Assembly (NCBI GenBank): GCA_964384945.1
Contig: CAYLMK010000025.1
Span: 1 to 64,000, forward strand
DNA from: S015-6 sp964384945
Lineage (GTDB): Bacteria > Desulfobacterota > DSWW01
DNA length: 64,000 bases
Reading direction: 5' to 3'
How positions within the stretch are numbered: the stretch's first letter is position 1; each line of letters begins with the position of its first letter. A model generated the notes under the pieces. It was given only the letters and a program-made list of their open reading frames with translations. It was not told the origin of the DNA and did not search any database. Shown piece after piece: positions 52,222 through 60,501 of this stretch. A program made the translations under genes and the position numbers.

Positions 52222-54383
52222 TACTCGCCCTCCTGTCCCCAGTGTTCGAGAAGCCACTGTTGGGAGTCCATCGGATCTTCTCCGGCCGCGGGTTCGATCC
52301 GGCGGTACGACCCGTCGGCCAGCAGCTCCCAGGACGTTTGGTTGTCGGCCAGGTGGGGCCGCAGGATCTGGCCGAGGAGGAGCTTCTTGAGAGACGGGTC
52401 TTCGATGGGGAACAGGACCTCGACGCGGCGGTAGAGGTTGCGGGGCATGAGGTCGGCGCTTCCGACGAAGATTTCGTCCGCTCCCCCGTTTCGAAAGTGG
52501 AAGATCCGGGAGTGCTCGAGGAACCTCCCGACGATGGAGGTCACGCGGATATTGTCGCTCAGTCCCGGGACCCGGGGCCTGAGGCAGCAGATGCCCCGGA
52601 CCTGGAGGTCCACCTTGACCCCCGCCTGGGAGGCCTGGTAAAGGCTTCGGATGATTTTCTGGTCCACCAGGGCGTTCATCTTGAAGTTCAGCCGCCCCCC
52701 GCCGTTTTCGCGGTGGGATTGGACCTCGCGATGGATGCGGCTGACGATCTCGTCGCACAGTTTTCCCGGGGCGGTGAGGATTTTCCGATACTGTTGTTGG
52801 TGGGCGTACCCTGTGAGGGAGTTGAAGAGGTCCGAGGCGTCTGCGCACAGGTCCGGCGAGGCGGAAAAAAGTCCGATGTCGGTGTAAAGGCGGGCAGTGA
52901 CGGGGTTGTAATTGCCGGTGCTCATATGCACGTAGCGGACCACCCGGCCGCCTTCCCTTCTCACCACCAGGCAAAGCTTGGCGTGAGTTTTGAGTCCCAC
53001 CACGCCGTAGATGACATGGACCCCCTCGTCCTCCAGCGCCCGGGCCCAGGCGATGTTGTGCTCCTCGTCGAAGCGGGCCTTCAGCTCCACCACCACCGCG
53101 ACCTGCTTGCCCTCCTGCCGGGCCTGCAGCAGGGCGTCCACGACCGGCGAGTTGGGCCCCACCCGGTACAAGGTCTGCTTGATGGCCATCACATCGGGAT
53201 CCGCGGCGGCCTGGCGTATGAAATCCACCACCGGCGAGAAGCTGTCGTAGGGATGATAGGTCAGGACGTCGCCGCGGGCGATGACACTGAAGATGCTTTC
53301 CCGGCCGGCGAAGCGGCCGGGCAGGACCGGACTGAAGGAAGGGTATTTGAGGTCCGGCCGTTCGATCCGGGTGAGTTGCATCAGGTCTGCCATACCCAGC
53401 ATCGAGTCCTCGGAGTAGACCAGGTCGGGGGTGAGGTTGAGGTTGCTGATCAGGATATTCTTGATCCGCTCGGGCATCGTGTCGTTGATTTCGAGGCGCA
53501 CCGCGTTGCCGAAGTAGCGCAACTCGATGCCTTCCTCGATCGTAGCCAGAAGGTCCCCCGCCTCGTCTTCCTCGATCTCGATGTCGGCGTCGCGGGTGAT
53601 CCGGAAAGGATACCCCGCCAAGACATCCACCCCCGGGAAGAGCAGGTCCAGATTGGCCGCCACCACCTCTTCGAGCCGCACGAAATCACTCCGGCGGGCC
53701 GGCCCCCGTCCGAGGTACTCTCCCAGGTCGTTCTCGCCCTCCTCCGGCGCCGGCAGGAAGCGGGGGAAAATGTCCGGAACCTTAAGGCGGGCGAAACGCT
53801 CGGTCTGACGCGGGTCCTTGATCACCACCGCCAGGTTGAGGCTCAGGTTCGAGATATGAGGCCAGGGGTGGGCGGGGTCGAAGGCCAGGGGGGTGAGGAC
53901 GGGGAACACCTGCTCCTCGAAGTAACGGCGCAACAGCTTGCGCTGGGAGACCCCCAGGGTGTGATGGGACACGACCCTGATCCCGGCCCTGGAAAGCAAA
54001 GGGTTGAGCCGCCGGTTCCACAGTTCGCTCTTGATCTTGAGGTGCCCGAGCAGGGTGCTGCGGATCGCCTGGAGTTGTTCGGAGGGCGTCATGCCGTCGA
54101 CGGTGAGGTTTTCGATCCCGGTTTTCTCCTGCCGGCGGAGTCCGGAGACGCGGATCATGAAGAACTCATCGAGGTTGTTGGCATAAATGGCCAGGAACTT
54201 GACTCGCTCCAGCAGCGGGATCTTCTCGTCCAGGGCCTGGGCCAGGACCCGCCAGTTGAAGTTGAGCCAGCTCAGCTCCCGATTGAGATAAAGCGAAGGA
54301 TCGCCCAGATCCGTGAGGGGCGCGGCTCCGACCGAGCCTTCCTCAGATTGCCTTCCCCCGGCCTCTATCGGCTGCGATGACAT
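52221..54383 (-). CDS. ppk1: Polyphosphate kinase 1
   Basis: A 720-residue PPK1 of normal length. Visible are LNRELSWLNFNWRVLAQAL (N-domain), AIKQTLYRVGPNSPVVDALL, and the catalytic-region GLKTHAKLCLVVRREGG, whose His is the phosphorylated residue, plus RIFHFRNGGADEIFVGSADL with the second conserved His. It forms polyphosphate from ATP reversibly. ATG 54383; the stop shares one base with the CHAD start. The two-domain PPK2 gene lies 87 bases upstream on the same strand. Confidence 0.95.
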   Translation of the reverse strand: MSSQPIEAGGRQSEEGSVGAAPLTDLGDPSLYLNRELSWLNFNWRVLAQALDEKIPLLERVKFLAIYANNLDEFFMIRVSGLRRQEKTGIENLTVDGMTPSEQLQAIRSTLLGHLKIKSELWNRRLNPLLSRAGIRVVSHHTLGVSQRKLLRRYFEEQVFPVLTPLAFDPAHPWPHISNLSLNLAVVIKDPRQTERFARLKVPDIFPRFLPAPEEGENDLGEYLGRGPARRSDFVRLEEVVAANLDLLFPGVDVLAGYPFRITRDADIEIEEDEAGDLLATIEEGIELRYFGNAVRLEINDTMPERIKNILISNLNLTPDLVYSEDSMLGMADLMQLTRIERPDLKYPSFSPVLPGRFAGRESIFSVIARGDVLTYHPYDSFSPVVDFIRQAAADPDVMAIKQTLYRVGPNSPVVDALLQARQEGKQVAVVVELKARFDEEHNIAWARALEDEGVHVIYGVVGLKTHAKLCLVVRREGGRVVRYVHMSTGNYNPVTARLYTDIGLFSASPDLCADASDLFNSLTGYAHQQQYRKILTAPGKLCDEIVSRIHREVQSHRENGGGRLNFKMNALVDQKIIRSLYQASQAGVKVDLQVRGICCLRPRVPGLSDNIRVTSIVGRFLEHSRIFHFRNGGADEIFVGSADLMPRNLYRRVEVLFPIEDPSLKKLLLGQILRPHLADNQTSWELLADGSYRRIEPAAGEDPMDSQQWLLEHWGQEGE

Positions 54384-54470
54384 GACGACTCCTCGTCTCC
54401 GGTCCGGCAGGAAGGATGGCAGGCCCCGGCGTCCCTGCTAACGCATCCCGGCGCCGCCGTCCGGGCGGAC

Positions 54471-55979
54471 TCAGGACTTGGACGATCCAACCAGGCGCCG
54501 CTCCACCGCATCGCAAGCCGTCCGCAGGGCCTTGACCCGCGCCCAGTACTTGTCCTCCCCCTCGATGACGGTCCAGGGTGCGAACGGGGTGCTCGTGTTC
54601 TCGAGCATGTCGAGCACGGCTTCCTCGTACAACGCCCACTTCTTTCGGTTGCGCCAATCTTCTTCCGTGATCTTGAACTGCTTGAGCTTGTCCTTCTGCC
54701 GCTCCTTGAACCTCCTGAGTTGCTCCTGCTTCGAGATGTGGATCCAGAACTTGACGATCACCGTGCCGTAGTTGGCCAGGTGGGCCTCGAACTCCCGGAT
54801 CTCCTGGTAGGCCCGGCGCCACTCCTCCTCTGTGCAGAAGCCCTCCACCCGCTCCACCATCACCCGGCCGTACCAGCTGCGGTCGAAGATCGAGATATGG
54901 CCGGCCTTGGGAATCTGGTTCCAGAACCGCCACAGGAAGTGGTGGGCCTTCTCCACCGCACTGGGCGAGGCGATGGGGACGACCTCGTAGCCCCGAGGGT
55001 CGAGGTGGGAGGTCAGCCGTTTGATGTTCCCGCCTTTCCCGCTGGCGTCCCACCCTTCGAAAACCACGACCATGGGGACTCTGTGCTTGTAAAGCTCGAA
55101 CTCCAGGTTTCGAAACCGGATTGCGAACTTCTCCAGATCGTTGAGGTACCTCTTCTTCGGCAGCTTCAGGGTCAAGTCCACCTTGTCCAGCAGGGTGGGA
55201 GGAACGCGGCGGGTGATGGCGTGGGTCTCAAGCTCGGTCTTCACCTTCCGGCCCGCCTCCCGCCGCTTCTTTCGGTCCAGGCCTTGAAGGCCCGCCTCCA
55301 AGAGGGTCTTGAAGATCTTCATGTGGGCCCAATTCTCGTCCGTGGCCTCCACCACCGTCCAGGGGGCATAGCTCGTCGAAGTCTTGGCCAGGGTCTCCTC
55401 CACCACCCCCAAGTACTCTTCGTACTGGCGGTGGTGTTTCCAATCCTCCTTCTCCACCTTCCAGGCCAGGTACTTGTTCTTCTCCATCGCCTTGAAACGT
55501 TTTTTCTGCTCCTTCTTCGAGATATGGAGCCAGAACTTGACGATCACCGCCTCGTCGTCGGCAAGATGACGCTCGAAGTTGCGGATGTCCTCGAAGGACT
55601 GATCGAGCTGAGACTTCCTCACGAGCTTCTCCACCCGCTCCACCATCACCCGCCCGTACCAACTGCGGTCGAACACCGCGATGCGGCCCCGCTCCGGCGT
55701 CTTGGTCCAGAAACGCCACAAAAAAGGCCGATAGCTCTCCTCCGGGGTGGGCTCCTGAATCCGGTGGACCTTGAAGCCCCGTGGGTCAAGACGGCCCACC
55801 AGCTTCTCGATGGCCGTGCCCTTGCCGGCCGCGTCCCACCCCTCGAACACGATCAAAACCGGGATTTGCGCCTCCCATAAATCGTTCTGCAGCTGATAGA
55901 GTCGGTCGCGCACCTTGGGGAATTCGGTTTTGAAATCTTTTTTCAAAAGCTTCTTGTCAAGATCGATCTGTTCCAGCAT
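54471..55979 (-). CDS. Two-domain PPK2 (polyphosphate:AMP phosphotransferase)
   Basis: A 502-residue tandem PPK2, the architecture of Pap enzymes that phosphorylate AMP with polyphosphate. Each half has a Walker A, VLIVFEGWDAAGKGTAIEKL in the first and VVFEGWDASGKGGNIKRL in the second, and FDRSWYGRVMVERVE motifs in both. In known two-domain members only one half is catalytic; both halves here keep GK/WYGR. First gene of the polyphosphate operon. No promoter stands out in the 100 bases ahead of it. Confidence 0.92.
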   Translation of the reverse strand: MLEQIDLDKKLLKKDFKTEFPKVRDRLYQLQNDLWEAQIPVLIVFEGWDAAGKGTAIEKLVGRLDPRGFKVHRIQEPTPEESYRPFLWRFWTKTPERGRIAVFDRSWYGRVMVERVEKLVRKSQLDQSFEDIRNFERHLADDEAVIVKFWLHISKKEQKKRFKAMEKNKYLAWKVEKEDWKHHRQYEEYLGVVEETLAKTSTSYAPWTVVEATDENWAHMKIFKTLLEAGLQGLDRKKRREAGRKVKTELETHAITRRVPPTLLDKVDLTLKLPKKRYLNDLEKFAIRFRNLEFELYKHRVPMVVVFEGWDASGKGGNIKRLTSHLDPRGYEVVPIASPSAVEKAHHFLWRFWNQIPKAGHISIFDRSWYGRVMVERVEGFCTEEEWRRAYQEIREFEAHLANYGTVIVKFWIHISKQEQLRRFKERQKDKLKQFKITEEDWRNRKKWALYEEAVLDMLENTSTPFAPWTVIEGEDKYWARVKALRTACDAVERRLVGSSKS

Positions 55980-56036
55980 GGCCGGTCCTCCCCTGGCTCC
56001 TGCTCGGCCGAAACGCGGTGAAGCTTTAGAAAGCTG

Positions 56037-56081
56037 CTTTCAGACGGCTCGAAAATAGCAGGTAGCGGAATCGTGGGTCAA
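56037..56081. repeat. Solo, inverted, diverged copy of the IS91-type terminal repeat
   Basis: Forty-five bases whose reverse complement is TTGACCCACGATTCCG followed by CTACCTGCTATTTTCG and CCGTCTGAAAG, differing at four positions from the copy at 3915-3959. It is inverted relative to that copy and lies in the 140-base gap between the PPK2 and ABC-transporter genes, with no transposase nearby. Sequence similarity decays gradually beyond the core. It may be the footprint of a lost element or a dispersed regulatory repeat. Confidence 0.7.
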
Positions 56082-56119
56082 CTCGAAGACAGGCGGCGTT
56101 TCACGGCGCCGGACCGGAT

Positions 56120-57940
56120 TCAGGCGCTCAATCTGGCGGCCGCATCCTTGAACTGCAGCCGGTAGAGGCGCGCGTAGAGCCCCTCTTCGGCCAGGAGGCT
56201 CTCGTGGGTTCCGGACTCGGCGATCCGGCCCTTGTGCATGACCAGAATGCGGTCCGCGATGGTCACCGTGGAAAGCCGGTGGGCGATGATCAGGCTCGTG
56301 CGGTTCTTGAGCACCGCTTCCAGGGCCTCCTGAATGAGCGCCTCGGTCTGCGAGTCGATGTTGCTGGTGGCCTCGTCGAAGAGGAAGATCTCCGGATCCT
56401 TGGCCAGCACCCGGGCAAAGGCCACCAGCTGCCTCTCGCCGTGGCTGATGTTCGCGCCCCGCTCCCGGATCCGGGTCCGGGTTCCCCGCGGCAGCCTCTC
56501 GACCACCCGGTGGAGCTGGGCCTGGCGGCACACCTCCTCGATGCGCTCCGGGGGCAGCTCACGGTCCAGCCGGATGTTCTCCTCGATGTCCCCTGAGAAG
56601 AGCACCACGTCCTGCAGGACCTGGCCGATCCGGCGCCGCAGGCTCCTGACCTCGTAAGCCCGGATGTCCACCCCATCGATCAGGATGCTGCCCTCCCAGA
56701 CGTCGTAGAACCGGTTGATGAGCTTCAGGAGCGTGCTCTTCCCCGCGCCCGTGGCCCCTACCACGGCCAGGGTCTCCCCGGGCTTGAGGCGGAACGAGAC
56801 GTTCTTCAGCACCGGCTCGTCCGGCTTGTACCCGAAGGTGACGTCGCAGAACTCGATCTCGCCCCGAAGCCTGCGGGGAACGATCGCCTCCGGCGTCTCC
56901 ACGATCGAGCCCTTCTCCGAGAGGAGCTGATCGATGCGGTCCGCGCTCGCAAAGGCGCTCTGGATGATCGAGTACTTCATGCCGATGTCCCGGATCGGGA
57001 TGAAGAAGCGCTTGATGTACTCGATGAAGGCCACGACCGTGCCCAGGGTGATCGCCCCCTTCTCGATGCTCATCGCGCTCGCATAGACGAAGACCGCAAT
57101 GGCCACCGTGCTGATCATCTCGATGACGGCGTACAGGCTCGAATCGAAGAAGATCGACCGGAGGTTGGACTTCATGTAGTCCCGGTTGAGCGCGTCGAAC
57201 TCCTGATCGTTCCGCCTCGCACGGTTGAAGAGCTTGACCGTCTCCACGCCGCTCAGGCTTTCGGCCAGGTAGGTGTTGATCCGGGCGATGCGCTTTCGAA
57301 TGTCGAGGAAGACCCGGCGGAGCTGCACCCGGAAGTAGCCCGCAAGGAGCAGAAGCGGCGGGGCCACGGCAAAGGTCCAGAGGGTGAGCTTCACCGAGAG
57401 CAGGAACATGACGACCAGGATCCCGACCAGCTTGAATAGGTCGGCGATCAGGCTCACCAGCCCGGCGGAGAAGAACTCGCTGATCCCCTCCAGATCGTTC
57501 GTCACCCGCGTCATCAGGCGCCCCACCGGGTTGCGCTCGTAGAAGGCGAGGTCGAGCCCCTGCAGGTGGCGGAACATGGTCATGCGCATGTCGTAGACCA
57601 CCCGCTGCCCTACGGACTCCATCAGGTAGGTGAGAACGTACTCGAAGAGAAAAGCGAACACGATCGTCCCGAGATAGGCCCCGGCCAGGTACGCGAGATC
57701 CAGGACCGTCTTCCGGGCGATGGGGAGCCCGAGCCCGAGCTGGCGGTCGATCGGGCCGTCGATGGCCAGCTTGAAGAGGTACGGCTGCACCTGCTGGGCC
57801 GCCGTGATGAGCGGCAGCAGGGCAACCGCGCCCAGGATCAGGCGCCAGTGGGGGCGCGCAAAGCGCGCCACCATCGCGATCAGCCGCCGGTCTGCGGGCC
57901 GGTGTTCCTCGATCGGCCTGTCCGCGCCGTTCCCCCTCAT
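56120..57940 (-). CDS. ABC exporter half-transporter with degenerate signature motif
   Basis: A 606-residue TMD-NBD fusion with six helices. The NBD has Walker A VVGATGAGKSTLLKL, Walker B FLFDEATSNIDSQTE with the catalytic Glu intact, but a signature of ISHGERQL instead of LSGGQ. Its partner at 57940-59808 has the opposite defect, so together they look like a heterodimeric exporter with one canonical and one degenerate ATP site, as in TM287/288 and BmrCD. ATG 57940 overlaps the partner's stop (TGATG) by one base. Lipid or drug export is typical of the family. Confidence 0.9.
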   Translation of the reverse strand: MRGNGADRPIEEHRPADRRLIAMVARFARPHWRLILGAVALLPLITAAQQVQPYLFKLAIDGPIDRQLGLGLPIARKTVLDLAYLAGAYLGTIVFAFLFEYVLTYLMESVGQRVVYDMRMTMFRHLQGLDLAFYERNPVGRLMTRVTNDLEGISEFFSAGLVSLIADLFKLVGILVVMFLLSVKLTLWTFAVAPPLLLLAGYFRVQLRRVFLDIRKRIARINTYLAESLSGVETVKLFNRARRNDQEFDALNRDYMKSNLRSIFFDSSLYAVIEMISTVAIAVFVYASAMSIEKGAITLGTVVAFIEYIKRFFIPIRDIGMKYSIIQSAFASADRIDQLLSEKGSIVETPEAIVPRRLRGEIEFCDVTFGYKPDEPVLKNVSFRLKPGETLAVVGATGAGKSTLLKLINRFYDVWEGSILIDGVDIRAYEVRSLRRRIGQVLQDVVLFSGDIEENIRLDRELPPERIEEVCRQAQLHRVVERLPRGTRTRIRERGANISHGERQLVAFARVLAKDPEIFLFDEATSNIDSQTEALIQEALEAVLKNRTSLIIAHRLSTVTIADRILVMHKGRIAESGTHESLLAEEGLYARLYRLQFKDAAARLSA

Positions 57941-59808
57941 CAGGCAGCCTCCAGATCGTCCCGCATCCGCTGGATCTCGTCCAGCCGCGCGTAAAGGCCT
58001 CCGGCCTCCAGGAGTTCTTCGTGGGTCCCCTGCTCGACGATCGACCCGCGGTCCATCACGTAGACGTAATCCGCCTCGCCGGCCGTGGCGATCCGGTGCG
58101 TGACCAGAAGCACCGTCCTGCCGGCGAGCCGCTCGCGCAGCCGGGCCAGGATCCTCTCCTCGGTCTTCAGGTCCACCGCGGACAGCGAGTCGTCGAGGAT
58201 CAGGACCTGCGGATCGTAGACGAGCAGCCTCGCGAGGGCGGCCCGCTGCCTCTGGCCGCCGGAGAGCGTGATCCCGCGCTCGCCGACCGGGGTTTCGTAG
58301 CCCCTGGGAAACTCGTCCAGGTCCCTGGCGAGTTCCGCCTCCGCTGCGGCCTCCCGGACTCGGTCGAGGGTCGCGTCGGGCCTTCCGAACCGTATGTTCT
58401 CCTCCAGGCTGAGCGAGAAGAGGAAGGATTCCTGGGTCGCCAGGCCGATGCGGTTCCGAAGCTCGGCGAGCGGGATGGCCGTCAGGTCCACCCCACCGAT
58501 GCTGACCGTGCCCGGCGGGGGGTTGTCCAGGCGCAAGACCAACCTCGCAAGGGTGGTTTTGCCGCAGCCGGTCGGGCCCACCAGGGCCGTAAACCGGCCC
58601 CCCTCGATGCGCATCGTGACGTCCCGGAGCACGTCCGGCATCTCCCTGCCGTCCGCCTCCTGCGCATCGCGGGGATAGCCCCAGCTCAGGCCCCGGATAT
58701 CGATCCCCTGCTTCCAGAAGCCGCCGGCCTCCCAGGGCCTTCCCCTCACCTGGATCAGGCCCTCCGGCTCGGCCGGCTCGGCCAGGATCTCCTCGATCCG
58801 GGTCATGGCCCCCATTCCCCTCTGCCAGACGCTCAGGAGGAAACCGAAGGCCATGGTCGGCCAGACCATCATGCCCAGGTACACGTTGAAAGCGACCAGT
58901 TCGCCCTTCGTCAGCCGGCCGTTGACGATCTCCCAACCCCCGTACCCCAGGAGGACGAGCTCGCTCAGCCCGATCACTGCGGTCATGAAATTGAAAAGGA
59001 CGCTTCGAATCAGGGCCAGCTTCACGTTCTTGGCCAGGTACCGGCGGCTCAGCCGCCTCATCTTTTCCGTCTCGTGATCCTCGAGTGCGTAGGACTTCAC
59101 GACCTGGATCGCGCTGAAATTCTCCTGGGCCACGGCGCTGATGTCTCCCAAGGTGGCCTGCGTCTGCTGGGTCAGGTCGAACATGCGCCTCGAATAGCCG
59201 CGCACGCTGAGGATGACGATGGGGAAGATGGCCAGCACGGCCGGGGTCAGGCGCGGATTGATGCTCGCCATGACCACGGTCGCCATCAGGAACAGAATCG
59301 GCGTGTTCATCAGGTGCAGAAGCCCGAAGCCGAACAGCATGCGGACCGAACTCAGATCGTTCGTGGCCCGGCTCACCAGGTCCCCCACGGGACGGCGGGC
59401 GAAGACACGGGACTGCATGCGCTGCATGTGCTCGAACAGGGACTTGCGCAGCTCGTATTCGATCTTGCGGCCCGTATTAAAGATGAGAAGACGGTTCGCC
59501 ACGCGGGTCAGCCCGCCTGCGAGGGCCGCGCCGAGGACGACAAGGAGCAGCCGCAGGAGCCGGGACGTCTCGATCGGGTCCGCCTCGAGAGCCTCGACCA
59601 TGCCGCTGAGGATCTTGGGGATCCAGACCATGAGCAGGTTGGTCGCGACGAGCAGCAGGGCGCCGACCAGGTACGCCCCGGTATGCCTCCTCAGGTAGGG
59701 CCAGAGCCTCCGTAAGCTTGCGCGAATCGACTCGCGGGCCTGTGCCGGTCCGGCGGCCCCGGGATCCGTTCCTTCCGAAGAGGGTTGCTTCGTTTCACGA
59801 CCGCGCAT
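57940..59808 (-). CDS. ABC exporter half-transporter with Asp in Walker B
   Basis: A 622-residue half-transporter. The TMD has six helices, and the NBD has Walker A LVGPTGCGKTTLARL, signature LSGGQRQRAALA and Walker B VLILDDSLSAVD, in which Asp replaces the catalytic Glu. Thus one site of the heterodimer, formed by this Walker B and the partner's ISHGE signature, is degenerate, while the other (partner Walker B plus this LSGGQ) is canonical. GGAGG lies seven bases ahead of ATG 59808. The pseudogene stop at 59813 is directly upstream. Confidence 0.9.
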   Translation of the reverse strand: MRGRETKQPSSEGTDPGAAGPAQARESIRASLRRLWPYLRRHTGAYLVGALLLVATNLLMVWIPKILSGMVEALEADPIETSRLLRLLLVVLGAALAGGLTRVANRLLIFNTGRKIEYELRKSLFEHMQRMQSRVFARRPVGDLVSRATNDLSSVRMLFGFGLLHLMNTPILFLMATVVMASINPRLTPAVLAIFPIVILSVRGYSRRMFDLTQQTQATLGDISAVAQENFSAIQVVKSYALEDHETEKMRRLSRRYLAKNVKLALIRSVLFNFMTAVIGLSELVLLGYGGWEIVNGRLTKGELVAFNVYLGMMVWPTMAFGFLLSVWQRGMGAMTRIEEILAEPAEPEGLIQVRGRPWEAGGFWKQGIDIRGLSWGYPRDAQEADGREMPDVLRDVTMRIEGGRFTALVGPTGCGKTTLARLVLRLDNPPPGTVSIGGVDLTAIPLAELRNRIGLATQESFLFSLSLEENIRFGRPDATLDRVREAAAEAELARDLDEFPRGYETPVGERGITLSGGQRQRAALARLLVYDPQVLILDDSLSAVDLKTEERILARLRERLAGRTVLLVTHRIATAGEADYVYVMDRGSIVEQGTHEELLEAGGLYARLDEIQRMRDDLEAA

Positions 59809-59812
59809 CTCG

Positions 59813-60381
59813 TCAGCCTCCTTGAAGAACCGGCTCTTCCCCCGGGCCGTCGGCCGGTCGGTCCGACTCCCCGGTGATCTCGATTCGAGGCGCCCGGCTG
59901 AAGATTGCGTTCCAGAGGGAGGCAAAGGCCTCCCTGCGCACGGATACCTCCCGCCGGAAGCGGACCACGTCGCCCACCCGATTCCCTTCCCGGTCGAAAC
60001 GGCCCCGGATCCCCCAGAGCCCCTGTTCGGGCCTCTCCGGGAGACCGTAGCGGAGGTCGTCGAATTCCACGATGAACTCGTCCTTCACATCGATCAGGCG
60101 CGGGGCGAGTTCGCCTGAGGCGAACCACTGGAAGATCCGACCGGCCTTGGTATCGGCGAGCCTCTCGATCATCGGGTGCTCCGGGATCGTGAACCTGTGC
60201 CAGGCAACCGGGCCGGGGTCCCACATGGTGATGGCCCCGACGCGGACCTCGTCGCCCGTGCGCACCACCACCCGGCGGAGGTACGCCTGGAAAAGGGTGG
60301 GATAGACGCGAACCCGGGCCTCCGGGAGATGCAAGCCTGGCCAACCACGGCGCCGAGCAGGGCCTGGGTCGGGGTGTCCAT
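59813..60381 (-). pseudogene. Metal-dependent hydrolase (DUF457/YbcI-like), internally deleted
   Basis: The start ATG at 60381, preceded by an AAGGAAA ribosome-binding site, opens DTPTQALLGAVVGQA, the characteristic N-terminus of this membrane-associated hydrolase family. After about 16 residues that frame loses similarity, and in another frame the family's C-terminal end appears: LPEARVRVYPTLFQAYLRRV, FTIPEHPMIERLADTKAG, with a stop at 59813. The 170-200 central residues, including the membrane helices and metal site, are missing, and the net change puts the two parts out of frame. So the gene is a deletion pseudogene. The ABC genes follow five bases later. Confidence 0.65.
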
Positions 60382-60501
60382 TCGGAGTTTCCTTCCAGAA
60401 AACAATGTATCCTCATTAGATGTTCCCGGCAAACCCGGGGATTTCGTCAATCTATACCCGGCCTGCCGCGATCGTGTATGCTCCATGCGAGAGGAGGGGC
60501 C

